This document shows positions 1 to 5,857 of a DNA stretch of 5,857 nt, piece by piece. Positions within the stretch are counted from its first letter, which is position 1. Each line of letters begins with the position of its first letter. The notes under the pieces are model-generated. The model did no database searches. It was not told the origin of the DNA and saw nothing but the letters and a program-made list of their open reading frames with translations. Position numbers and translations under genes: made by a program. This DNA is from Nitrospinota bacterium. GTDB lineage: Bacteria; Nitrospinota; Nitrospinia; Nitrospinales; VA-1. The stretch is from the NCBI GenBank assembly GCA_022567815.1, contig JADFGI010000205.1, positions 1-5,857 of the forward strand, given 5' to 3'.

Positions 1-1272
1 GAGATTCTCTTCAGTGATGTCCTGAGGGCTGTCTTTAAAAATCTCTTTGAGCGTTTCCTGGTAGGCATCAAATGCTTTTTTAATGGGTATTGTATCTGAA
101 CGGATTTCCAGATTAGCTGCTAACACTTCTGCATCCCTGGTGCTTGTTTCAGAAGTGATTTCGCTTGGCATCATGATGCCGATGACGTTTTTCGAACCCA
201 GGGCGTCCACGGCTAACGCAGCCGTGAGCGCTGAATCTATTCCACCACTCAGCCCGATAACGACTTTTGTAAAACCATTTTTAGACACATAGTCTTTAGT
301 GCCCAGGACAAGCGCCTGGTAGATTTCCTCAAAACCTTCCAAGTGTGAATCGGTCCTTTTAAGAAGGGTTGATTTTTCAGGTGCCTCTAAAGGAGCTTCA
401 AGTGCGATAAATTCCACTTCATATTTAGAGTTGAACTCTTTTTTATCCAATTTGAAAGTTGGATCTTTATGCCGAAAGTCTCTTAATTCATTTACATCCA
501 GGTCAATCAGAATAAAATCTTCTTCGAATTGACGCCCTTCAGCCAGGAGCTCTCCGCGATGATCCACCACAAAACTATTGCCAGTGGCCATCATGACAAT
601 TTCATCCCCTACCTGCAGGGTTCCGTCTCTCACTTTTACCAGGACAATCACTCCCCGGTAAGAATCGTACCAGGCATCGAACAGCAGGCATTTGAGGGGG
701 CTGTCATGATCGCCGGAGGGAGGCGGGATATAGGCCACGACCGCGTCCATCACTTCTTCGATGCCAATCCCCTCCTTGGCGCTGACCAGAACCGCTCCGT
801 CCGCCTCGATTTGGCAGATATCCTCTAACTGCTGCTTGACGTTTTCCGGGTCGGCGCTGGGAAGGTCAATTTTGTTGATGACGGGAATGATATGTAGATT
901 GTGTTGCATGGCCAGATTAAGATTGGCCAGAGTCTGGGCCTGAATTCCCTGGGTGGCGTCCACGACCAGCAAAACGCCCTCGCAAGCGGCAAGGCTCCGG
1001 GAAACTTCATAGGTGAAATCCACATGGCCCGGAGTGTCGATCATGTTGAAAGTGTATTTTTCCCCTTTAGCATTTTTATAATTCAGGCACACTGTTTGTG
1101 CCTTGATGGTGATGCCCCGCTCGCGTTCCAGATCCATATTATCCAGGACCTGTTCTTTCATCTCGCGTTTTTGAAGACCGCCTGTGGCCAGGATCAGTTT
1201 ATCCGCAAGGGTGGATTTCCCATGGTCGATATGGGCGATGATTGAAAAATTACGCAGTTGATTCTGTTTCAT
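1..1272 (-). CDS. lepA-nadE: LepA (EF4) N-terminal part fused in frame to NAD synthetase C-terminal part; 3' end outside window
   Basis: The frame starts at ATG 1272-1270 and stays open for 424 codons to the window edge. Residues 1 to about 230 are elongation factor 4, a ribosome-associated GTPase. Visible motifs are G1 AHIDHGKS (13-20), G2 RGITI (52-56), G3 DTPGH (79-83), G4 NKID (133-136) and G5 SAKEG (164-168), followed by the LepA domain II opening SYRGVIVLVKVRDGTL (204-219). From about residue 231 the match changes to glutamine-dependent NAD synthetase. Residues 231-265 look like the last strands of its nitrilase-type glutaminase domain, and the ATP pyrophosphatase loop SGGIDS lies at 342-347, followed by MMPSEITSETSTRDAE. 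LepA domains III onward are missing, as is the part of NadE that carries the glutaminase Glu-Lys-Cys triad. No Shine-Dalgarno sequence is seen before the ATG. I am sure of both family assignments and of the frame. Whether the join exists in the organism is open: fusion, deletion scar or assembly chimera. Confidence 0.85.
   Translation of the reverse strand, partial: MKQNQLRNFSIIAHIDHGKSTLADKLILATGGLQKREMKEQVLDNMDLERERGITIKAQTVCLNYKNAKGEKYTFNMIDTPGHVDFTYEVSRSLAACEGVLLVVDATQGIQAQTLANLNLAMQHNLHIIPVINKIDLPSADPENVKQQLEDICQIEADGAVLVSAKEGIGIEEVMDAVVAYIPPPSGDHDSPLKCLLFDAWYDSYRGVIVLVKVRDGTLQVGDEIVMMATGNSFVVDHRGELLAEGRQFEEDFILIDLDVNELRDFRHKDPTFKLDKKEFNSKYEVEFIALEAPLEAPEKSTLLKRTDSHLEGFEEIYQALVLGTKDYVSKNGFTKVVIGLSGGIDSALTAALAVDALGSKNVIGIMMPSEITSETSTRDAEVLAANLEIRSDTIPIKKAFDAYQETLKEIFKDSPQDITEENL
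570..600 (-). other. LepA/NadE junction inside the open frame
   Basis: Reading the minus strand, LepA-like sequence (GDEIVMMATG, residues 222-231) passes directly into NadE-like sequence (NSFVVDHRGELLAEG, 232-246) with no stop, frameshift or linker. LepA proteins normally continue here with a charged stretch of domain II, whereas NadE proteins have a Gly-x-Ser-Phe-type strand at this point of the glutaminase domain. The exact crossover cannot be placed to the base without both parent sequences. No inserted element or repeat is visible at the join. Confidence 0.75.
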
Positions 1273-1288
1273 AATTATAAAGAGGAAA

Positions 1289-1390
1289 TCTAATAATTCG
1301 ATATTTTTGTATTTGCTATCGCCTGCTCTTGGATATCAAAAGGCAGTCGCTTGGCGATACTGAATTTTTTCGTGGCGCCCTTAAAATATA
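1289..1390 (-). repeat. Left copy of inverted repeat flanking the nucleotidyltransferase gene
   Basis: The 40-nt core (1289-1328, minus strand) matches 2481-2520 on the + strand at 37 of 40 positions. All three differences are transitions. The shared core includes GGCGATAGCAAATACAAAAA. A second shared block, AAGGGCGC, lies at 1375-1382. The region between the blocks has diverged but is almost the same length in both copies (46 versus 45 nt). This copy ends 16 nt before the ATG of the LepA-NadE frame and begins just beyond the stop codon of the nucleotidyltransferase gene. It could be a duplicated leader or promoter segment, a dispersed repeat, or the end of a mobile cassette. Confidence 0.85.
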
Positions 1391-1394
1391 TTTT

Positions 1395-2378
1395 TCACTG
1401 GGATAAGGGGAGGGGAGATTTTTCCGGATGACTCAGGTATTCCCGCCATTCATTGAAGCGGATTTTAATGGCTTCGTAATCTCTATCATTATCAATATCC
1501 AGGGCCGCTCCGGCATAAGGTACTTCCAGTCCCATGAACCGGGCTTTCAAAATATTCGATATACTTTTTTCCAACGCTTTTTTCGGCGTGAGAGAGCGAA
1601 AAACCCGGACCATCGACTCCAGTCCCAGACTGGCGAAAAGCAGACCCATCTGCACCCCAAAGTAATATTGATAATGCTTTGCCTTGTCTTTGCCCAAAAG
1701 GGACAACCCAAAAAGCACCATGTTCTTGAAGTTCCTTTGGTGACGGTATTGGTACATCTTCTGGATGTATTCCCGGTTTTCGATGCGAATGGGTTTCACC
1801 AGATGCAGGTTGTTGATCCGGTAACTGTTTTCCTTCAAATGCAGATAAGCCATTTTGATACCGGGCTTGCCGTCTCTGGGATAAAAAAACTCCAAATTCT
1901 GCTTTGATGTCAGCCCAAGGACATGGTCGTGATTTTCGATCTGGCTGTGACTGATAAAATGCTCCACTTCATGGGGTGTGAGCAAAGGGGAGTCGCAGGG
2001 AACAATCAAAACGGCTTTATCTGCGTAAGCGGAGTTTTCCAGATCCTGCATATTTTCCCCGTCAGGAATCGTTTGTAAAAATGTATGCCAGATATTTTCA
2101 TAAAGATTGTTTTTTTGCGGAATAATGTGAATCGGTTTCGAATACTCAAAATCAGCCTCACTGCTCTTGAAAATCTCATTCAACTTGTCACGAAGTCCCA
2201 CAATATAAATATCCCGAATGGAATTCACTTTTTGCAAAGCATCCACAACATAATTGATGATGCACTTGTTGTTTATTTTCAGGAACGCCTTGTGCTGATG
2301 ATAAACCTTGTAGCTCGACTCCCCTTCTCCCGCCACCAGGACGGCATCAAATTTTTTATCGGTCTGCATCAAATTCAT
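1395..2378 (-). CDS. MobA/IspD-like nucleotidyltransferase-fold protein, function unassigned
   Basis: A 327-residue protein ending in TGA. The N-terminus, FDAVLVAGEGESS (10-22) then K30-AFLKI, resembles the nucleotide-binding start of NTP transferases of the GT-A fold, but the usual GGxSxRMG-type signature is altered. VPCDSPLLTP (126-135) matches the metal-binding Asp strand of MobA/IspD/GlmU-type enzymes. LDIDNDRDYEAI (293-304) matches their second conserved Asp region. Between them, about 205-285 is a basic, partly hydrophobic helical insert (for example MVLFGLSLLGK) not found in minimal MobA proteins. Cytoplasmic; no signal peptide seen. The start is supported by AGGA seven bases upstream. 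The gene stands alone between two copies of an inverted repeat and is divergent from gcvT. The substrate cannot be read from the sequence; a sugar- or lipid-head nucleotidyltransferase is possible, as is a non-catalytic relative. Confidence 0.85.
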   Translation of the reverse strand: MNLMQTDKKFDAVLVAGEGESSYKVYHQHKAFLKINNKCIINYVVDALQKVNSIRDIYIVGLRDKLNEIFKSSEADFEYSKPIHIIPQKNNLYENIWHTFLQTIPDGENMQDLENSAYADKAVLIVPCDSPLLTPHEVEHFISHSQIENHDHVLGLTSKQNLEFFYPRDGKPGIKMAYLHLKENSYRINNLHLVKPIRIENREYIQKMYQYRHQRNFKNMVLFGLSLLGKDKAKHYQYYFGVQMGLLFASLGLESMVRVFRSLTPKKALEKSISNILKARFMGLEVPYAGAALDIDNDRDYEAIKIRFNEWREYLSHPEKSPLPLSQ

Positions 2379-2385
2379 ACGTATT

Positions 2386-2389
2386 TCCT
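2386..2389 (-). promoter_or_regulatory. Ribosome binding site of the nucleotidyltransferase gene
   Basis: The minus strand reads TTTAGGAAATACGT before the ATG, placing AGGA seven bases from the start codon. It supports the start at 2378 rather than the second Met (codon 4). Confidence 0.6.
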
Positions 2390-2420
2390 AAACAAATGTT
2401 TTTCTCCCATCCACAATGCC

Positions 2421-2520
2421 AAAATATAAGGGCGCATCGAAAAATTAAGAATTACCGGGAGCTTGCCCATATACATCAGAGAGCGGGCGATAGCAAATAC
2501 AAAAATATCAAATTACTAGA
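2421..2520 (+). repeat. Right copy of inverted repeat flanking the nucleotidyltransferase gene
   Basis: This is the partner of the repeat at 1289-1390 in opposite orientation. The core is 2481-2520 and the second conserved block AAGGGCGC is at 2428-2435. Here it lies in the divergent intergenic region, upstream of both the nucleotidyltransferase gene (minus) and gcvT (plus). Each copy points its conserved core end outward, toward the LepA-NadE frame on one side and gcvT on the other. No matching target-site duplication was found outside the two outer ends (left flank GAGGAAA, right flank GATCCCC), which weighs against a simple recent transposition. Confidence 0.85.
2468..2496 (-). promoter_or_regulatory. 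Possible sigma70-type promoter for the nucleotidyltransferase gene
   Basis: On the minus strand TTGCTA (2496-2491) and TATATG (2473-2468) are separated by 17 nt, each matching four of six consensus positions. The -35-like part falls in the conserved repeat core, while the -10-like part is not kept in the other repeat copy. This is a weak call by eye. Confidence 0.25.
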
Positions 2521-2655
2521 GATCCCCTTAAAACTATGTTTCCCAAAATAGATTGAGCGAACCCTAAGACCCCCTTGCTTTCTTTCTTGAACTCTCAGGG
2601 AAATTTGGTTATACCAGCATGGTCCTTTCTATCCAAGATACCAGATTCCACAAAT

Positions 2656-3774
2656 ATGTCTCAAGAATCTTCCACAGAGTTGAAAACCACACCCTTCTAT
2701 AATATCCACAAGGAATTGGGCGCAAAGCTTGTTCCCTTTGCTGGCTGGGACATGCCTATCCAATATAAAGGTGTCATTCAGGAACATCTATGCGTTCGGA
2801 ATGGGGTCGGTATTTTCGACGTCAGTCATATGGGAGAAATGGACATCCGGGGAAAAGAATCCAAAAAACTTCTGCAAAAACTGGTCACCAATGATATTGA
2901 AAAAATGTTGGATCATTCCATCCTTTATACCGTCATGTGCTATGAAGATGGCGGCGTGGTGGATGACCTGCTGGTCCACCGGTTTTCGGAGGATCATTAT
3001 TTCCTGTGCGTCAACGCCGCCAATTCTGATAAGGATTTCCAGTGGGTCCGCAAAATCGCCGCCGCCTACGACGTAACAGTCAGCGACACCAGTGCGGAAA
3101 CCGCCCAACTGGCCATTCAGGGAAAAGACTCCGAGCAATTGCTACAAAGATTGTGTGATGTGTCCCTGAATGATTTGAGATATTACCATTTTAAAAAAGC
3201 AAAAATCCACAAGAATGATTGTATAATCTCCCGAACCGGATACACAGGCGAAGATGGATTCGAGCTTTACACTGATTCCAGCCTTGCCGAGCCGCTATTC
3301 CTGAAAATCCTTGAAGAAGGGAAATCCTTCAATATCCAGCCAATCGGCCTCGCGGCGCGTGATACCCTGCGTCTGGAAATGGGGTATGCGCTCTATGGCA
3401 ATGACATCACGGCGAAAACGTCTCCGCTGGAGGCGGGCCTTGGATGGGTGGTCAAACTGCAAAAAGAGGATTTTGTCGGCAAAGAAAGTTTGAATAAGCA
3501 AAAGGAGGCCGGACTAAAAAGAAAACTGGTGGGGATAAAACTTCTGCAAAGAGGTGTACTCAGACCCCATTACCCGGTGTTTGCGGAAGGCCAGCCGGTC
3601 GGCGAATTGACCAGTGGAACATTTTCCCCTTCCTTGAATATGGGAATTGGATTGTGTTATGTATCTCCAGAACATTCGCAGGTGGGAACCCGGTTGGCCG
3701 TCGGAATCAGGAATCAGCAGGTACCGGCGGAGATAGTGAAACCGCCTTTTGTGCCTCCTGGAGTTAAACACTAG
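2656..3774 (+). CDS. gcvT: Glycine cleavage system T protein (aminomethyltransferase)
   Basis: GcvT takes the aminomethyl group from lipoylated GcvH, releases ammonia and forms 5,10-methylene-tetrahydrofolate in the cytoplasm. Starting at ATG 2656 the protein is 372 residues, close to the usual 360-375. Family landmarks, numbered from this ATG, are FAGWDMPIQY (28-37), IFDVSHMGE (53-61), EDGGVVDDLL (97-106) with the catalytic Asp at 103, SRTGYTGEDGFELY (192-205), GLAARDTLRLEMG (231-243), TSPLEAGLGW (255-264) and TSGTFSPSLN (319-328). The frame is open back to a TTG at 2575, but the extra 27 residues do not resemble GcvT and neither start has a clear Shine-Dalgarno, so the ATG is preferred. It is the first gene of gcvT-gcvH-gcvPA, with 47 bp to gcvH. 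All key motifs are intact. Confidence 0.97.
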   Translation: MSQESSTELKTTPFYNIHKELGAKLVPFAGWDMPIQYKGVIQEHLCVRNGVGIFDVSHMGEMDIRGKESKKLLQKLVTNDIEKMLDHSILYTVMCYEDGGVVDDLLVHRFSEDHYFLCVNAANSDKDFQWVRKIAAAYDVTVSDTSAETAQLAIQGKDSEQLLQRLCDVSLNDLRYYHFKKAKIHKNDCIISRTGYTGEDGFELYTDSSLAEPLFLKILEEGKSFNIQPIGLAARDTLRLEMGYALYGNDITAKTSPLEAGLGWVVKLQKEDFVGKESLNKQKEAGLKRKLVGIKLLQRGVLRPHYPVFAEGQPVGELTSGTFSPSLNMGIGLCYVSPEHSQVGTRLAVGIRNQQVPAEIVKPPFVPPGVKH

Positions 3775-3776
3775 AT

Positions 3777-3810
3777 GGGCTGATTATCTAGGACAGCCCT
3801 TTAAAATTTT
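3777..3810 (+). terminator. Weak hairpin between gcvT and gcvH, possible attenuator
   Basis: GGGCTG (3777-3782) can pair with CAGCCC (3794-3799) around an 11-nt loop, followed by TTTAAAATTTT. The T tract is broken and gcvH follows at once with its own strong ribosome binding site. Partial termination or mRNA-end protection is more likely than a full stop. Confidence 0.35.
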
Positions 3811-3812
3811 AT

Positions 3813-3817
3813 GGAGG
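3813..3817 (+). promoter_or_regulatory. Ribosome binding site of gcvH
   Basis: GGAGG stands four bases before the ATG at 3822. It is the strongest Shine-Dalgarno sequence in the window; gcvT and gcvPA lack a comparable one. The same ATGGAGG string recurs at 3822-3828, across the start codon. Confidence 0.8.
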
Positions 3818-3821
3818 AAAC

Positions 3822-4208
3822 ATGGAGGTTCCAAAAGATCTTCGCTATACGATAGAACATGAATGGATCCGGGTCAACGACGGTAAAGCCGTGATCGGTA
3901 TCACCCAGTTCGCTCAGGATCAACTGGGAGACGTGGTGTTCGTGGAAATGCCTGCGCTTGATTCGCAGATCACCATAGAGAATACGATGGGAGTCGTGGA
4001 ATCGGTCAAAACCGTTTCCGACCTCTACGCTCCCGCCAGCGGCAAAGTTGTCGCTGTAAACACCGACCTGGAGACGCAACCGGAACTGGTCAACAGCGAA
4101 CCCTATGGCAAGGGTTGGATTATCGAAGTAGAACTTTCAGACCCCAAGGAATTGGAAAGTCTTCTGACGCCGGAACAATACAGTAAGCAATGTGAACAGG
4201 AGCAGTGA
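3822..4208 (+). CDS. gcvH: Glycine cleavage system H protein (lipoyl carrier)
   Basis: GcvH is the small lipoylated shuttle that carries the aminomethyl intermediate from the P-protein to GcvT and is reoxidised by the L-protein. The 128-residue product has the normal family length. The N-terminal part reads LRYTIEHEWIRV (7-18), then GITQFAQDQLGDVVFVEMP (26-44). The lipoylation site is MGVVESVKTVSDLYAPASG (56-74), with Lys63 the modified residue. The glycine-rich PYGKGWI turn lies at 94-100, and the C-terminus ends with LLTPEQYSKQCEQEQ. All features expected of a working protein are present. It lies 47 bp after gcvT and 191 bp before gcvPA in the same orientation, so it is probably co-transcribed with gcvT. 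Confidence 0.98.
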   Translation: MEVPKDLRYTIEHEWIRVNDGKAVIGITQFAQDQLGDVVFVEMPALDSQITIENTMGVVESVKTVSDLYAPASGKVVAVNTDLETQPELVNSEPYGKGWIIEVELSDPKELESLLTPEQYSKQCEQEQ

Positions 4209-4232
4209 CCGTGCATCCCCCGCAAGATGAAT

Positions 4233-4247
4233 CCAGCGTCACGCTGG
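4233..4247 (+). repeat. Perfect short inverted repeat after gcvH
   Basis: CCAGCGT and ACGCTGG flank a single C (4240), giving six pairs with a three-base loop when folded. It lies 24 nt after the gcvH stop. No T run follows, so it is not a standard intrinsic terminator. It could be an RNA-stability hairpin or a protein-binding site. Confidence 0.5.
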
Positions 4248-4332
4248 TCACTGGTTGCCTTTTCCAGTTGAAATTTATTATAAGTCTTCCTGTGGGCGTC
4301 TTATATTAGAGGAAGAAGTTTTTATTTTCTCC

Positions 4333-4358
4333 CCTCGCCCGGGAGGCCGCAGGCGAGG
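4333..4358 (+). repeat. GC-rich hairpin before gcvPA
   Basis: CCTCGCC (4333-4339) pairs with GGCGAGG (4352-4358) around a 12-nt GC-rich loop. It sits 41 nt before the gcvPA start, in otherwise AT-rich sequence, and has no T run after it. It may mark a processing or regulatory structure in the gcvH-gcvPA spacer, or an unrelated short repeat. Confidence 0.45.
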
Positions 4359-4399
4359 TCCATTCCTTAACCCGATAATTTCAACAAATATTTTATTCG

Positions 4400-5749
4400 A
4401 TGCGGTACATTCCCCATACCGAAAAAGACATACGTGAAATGCTCGCCAAAATTGGCGTGAAAAATATTGAGCAATTATTTGACAGCATCCCGCAGGAATT
4501 GCGTCTGGGAGAAAGACAGCTCGGCCTTCCCAAGAGCCTTTCTGAATTGGAATTGACGGCCTTTCTAGGCAGGGCGCAAAAACGCAATGTCAATGCGGCA
4601 GAAGTTTCTCTTTTCCTCGGCGCGGGAGCTTACCGCCACTTCAGCCCCGCCTTGATCGACCATTTGATTTTACGCGGAGAATTTGCCACCAGCTACACCC
4701 CCTATCAGCCGGAAGTCAGCCAGGGAACCCTGCAGGCGATTTTTGAATTCCAAACCATGATCGCCATGCTCACCGGCATGGATATCGCCAACGCCTCCAT
4801 GTACGATGGCGCGTCCGCCCTCGCCGAAGCCGTGATTATGGCGCAACGGATAACCAACAAGCAGGAAATTTTAATCTCCCGGACCGTACACCCCGAATAC
4901 CGGCAGGTGGTCGAAACTTATACCAGGGCCAATCAGATAGAACTCGTTGAAGTTCCCTTTTCCGCCAACGGAAAAACCGATTTGGACTCCATACTGAATC
5001 GATTGAGCGATCAAACCGCGGCGGTGGTTTTGCAGAGTCCCAACTATTTCGGAGTCGTTGAAGAATACGCCGGGTTGAAAAAACAATTGACGGACCGGGG
5101 AGCGCTTTTGATCGTGGCGGTGGCGGAGGCGCTATCCTTGGGCATCCTGAAACCTCCGGGAGAGCGGGGCGCGGATATCGTCGTCGGCGAAGGGCAGTCC
5201 TTTGGTCTTCCCCTGTCCTACGGCGGACCCTATGTGGGATTTTTCGCCACGCAGGATAAGTTCCTGCGCCAACTGCCGGGAAGACTGGCCGGGGAAACGG
5301 TGGACCGGGAAGGGCGGCGATCCTACGTCCTCACATTGTCCACCCGCGAACAGCATATTAGAAGAGAGCGGGCCACATCCAACATCTGCACCAATCAGGG
5401 ATTGTGCGCCCTGGCCGCGACCATTTATCTTGCCACAATGGGCAAACAGGGATTGCGGGAAGTCGCATTGTTGAACGTGAGGAAAGCGGATTACTTGAAA
5501 AACCGGTTGCGCAAGATCAAAGGATTCAAAATCCGCTTCGATGCCGACACCTTCAACGAATTCGTTCTGGAATGCCCCAAACCCGCCGAAGAAATCCGCG
5601 ACACCCTTTTGCAGGAGGCGAACATCCTCGCCGGAGTCCCCCTTAAAACCCACTACCCCGAACTTGCGAACAGCCTGCTACTCTGTGCCACTGAACTGAA
5701 CACGCAGGAAGAAATGGACCGCCTCGCCGAAAAACTTGAAGGGATGTGA
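4400..5749 (+). CDS. gcvPA: Glycine dehydrogenase (decarboxylating) subunit 1, P-protein N-terminal subunit
   Basis: GcvPA pairs with GcvPB to form the split P-protein, a pyridoxal-phosphate enzyme that decarboxylates glycine and moves the aminomethyl group to lipoyl-GcvH. In this architecture the PLP-binding lysine lies in GcvPB. The 449-residue length is typical. Recognisable blocks are the start MRYIPHTEKDIREML (1-15), FLGAGAYRHFSPALIDHL (72-89), TSYTPYQPEVSQGTLQ (97-112), NASMYDGASALAEA (131-144), QSPNYFG (212-218), KPPGERGADIVVGEGQSFG (251-269), YGGPYVGFFA (274-283) and STREQHIRRERATSNICTNQ (314-333). The start is fixed by family agreement, since no Shine-Dalgarno precedes it. It lies 191 bp after gcvH, which may mean its own promoter. 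gcvPB does not follow within the remaining 108 bp. No damage is seen. Confidence 0.97.
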   Translation: MRYIPHTEKDIREMLAKIGVKNIEQLFDSIPQELRLGERQLGLPKSLSELELTAFLGRAQKRNVNAAEVSLFLGAGAYRHFSPALIDHLILRGEFATSYTPYQPEVSQGTLQAIFEFQTMIAMLTGMDIANASMYDGASALAEAVIMAQRITNKQEILISRTVHPEYRQVVETYTRANQIELVEVPFSANGKTDLDSILNRLSDQTAAVVLQSPNYFGVVEEYAGLKKQLTDRGALLIVAVAEALSLGILKPPGERGADIVVGEGQSFGLPLSYGGPYVGFFATQDKFLRQLPGRLAGETVDREGRRSYVLTLSTREQHIRRERATSNICTNQGLCALAATIYLATMGKQGLREVALLNVRKADYLKNRLRKIKGFKIRFDADTFNEFVLECPKPAEEIRDTLLQEANILAGVPLKTHYPELANSLLLCATELNTQEEMDRLAEKLEGM

Positions 5750-5795
5750 TAGTTCAAATAAAGGTTTTCGTTTCCGATTGGCCCAGTTCCAATAA

Positions 5796-5857
5796 TTAAG
5801 GTTTAGGTCCAGGAAGTTTTGCTTCGGCAAATTTTTGCAGAGCTTTCGGAGCAAAAG
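5796..5857 (-). CDS. Possible C-terminal end of a convergent gene, partial
   Basis: On the minus strand the frame entering from the right edge gives 19 residues, FAPKALQKFAEAKLPGPKP, followed by TAA at 5798-5796. Composition and codon pattern look protein-like and the end is convergent with gcvPA. With so few codons the product cannot be named, and the reading may be chance. Confidence 0.3.
   Translation of the reverse strand, partial: FAPKALQKFAEAKLPGPKP
5818..5836 (+). terminator. Possible weak terminator after gcvPA
   Basis: TTTGC and GCAAA pair around a TTCG tetraloop (5818-5831) and five T follow (5832-5836). The stem is only five pairs with three A-T, so termination would be weak. It overlaps the possible minus-strand coding end, and the two readings compete. 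Confidence 0.3.

Noticed and set aside
529..1245. Several + strand open frames of 60-114 residues
   Set aside because: They lie antisense to the clear LepA-NadE frame and have no recognisable motifs.
1274..1279. TATAAT on the minus strand just before the LepA-NadE ATG
   Set aside because: It lies only one base from the start codon and has no -35 partner at 16-18 nt, so it cannot serve that start as a normal promoter.
1344..1370. Hairpin CAGTCGC/GCGAtaCTG followed by six T, terminator-like on the + strand
   Set aside because: No + strand gene ends here, the stem has a bulge, and the minus-strand nucleotidyltransferase transcript would meet the A run rather than a T run. It lies in the diverged middle of the repeat.
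1289..2520. Classic insertion sequence or MITE
   Set aside because: No transposase lies between the repeats and no target-site duplication is seen at the outer ends.
2379..2655. Possible glycine riboswitch upstream of gcvT
   Set aside because: No recognisable paired aptamer core was found; the region is mostly the inverted repeat plus an unstructured AT-rich stretch. A covariance-model search would settle it.
4255..4437. 60-residue + strand open frame across the gcvH-gcvPA spacer
   Set aside because: It overlaps the true gcvPA start in another frame, has no ribosome binding site and its sequence resembles no protein family.
5777..5793. ATTGG/CCAAT inverted repeat after gcvPA
   Set aside because: Five AT-rich pairs with no T run on either strand; too weak to call a terminator.

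Overview
The window (5857 bp) looks like a chromosomal stretch from a mid-GC, Gram-negative-type bacterium. It holds most of a glycine cleavage operon with a split P-protein (gcvT, gcvH, gcvPA on the + strand). It also has a divergent minus-strand block containing an unassigned nucleotidyltransferase-like gene and an open frame that joins the start of LepA to the end of NAD synthetase. The split gcvPA form excludes enteric-type organisms, which carry a single long gcvP. A Nitrospinota or deltaproteobacterial-like lineage is a guess from general style only. I see no tRNA, rRNA, CRISPR array, transposase or phage gene.

Layout. Positions 1-1272 (minus) are one uninterrupted frame of 424 codons that runs off the left edge. 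Residues 1 to about 230 are elongation factor 4 (LepA). From about residue 231 the protein is the C-terminal part of glutamine-dependent NAD synthetase (NadE). Positions 1395-2378 (minus) encode a 327-residue protein with a MobA/IspD-type nucleotidyltransferase fold and a degenerate nucleotide-binding signature. A matched pair of about 100-bp inverted repeats (core 40 nt, 37 identical) flanks that gene at 1289-1390 and 2421-2520. Positions 2656-3774 are gcvT, 3822-4208 gcvH and 4400-5749 gcvPA. A 191-bp gap with two GC-rich hairpins separates gcvH from gcvPA. The last 60 bases may be the C-terminal end of a convergent minus-strand gene.

Function. GcvPA (with GcvPB, not seen here) decarboxylates glycine and loads the aminomethyl group on the lipoyl arm of GcvH. 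GcvT then releases ammonia and passes the one-carbon unit to tetrahydrofolate. The L-protein (lpd) is also absent from the window. No glycine riboswitch was recognised upstream of gcvT.

The two points most worth checking are the in-frame LepA-NadE junction and the inverted repeats around the nucleotidyltransferase gene. The junction could be a real gene fusion, a deletion scar or an assembly chimera.
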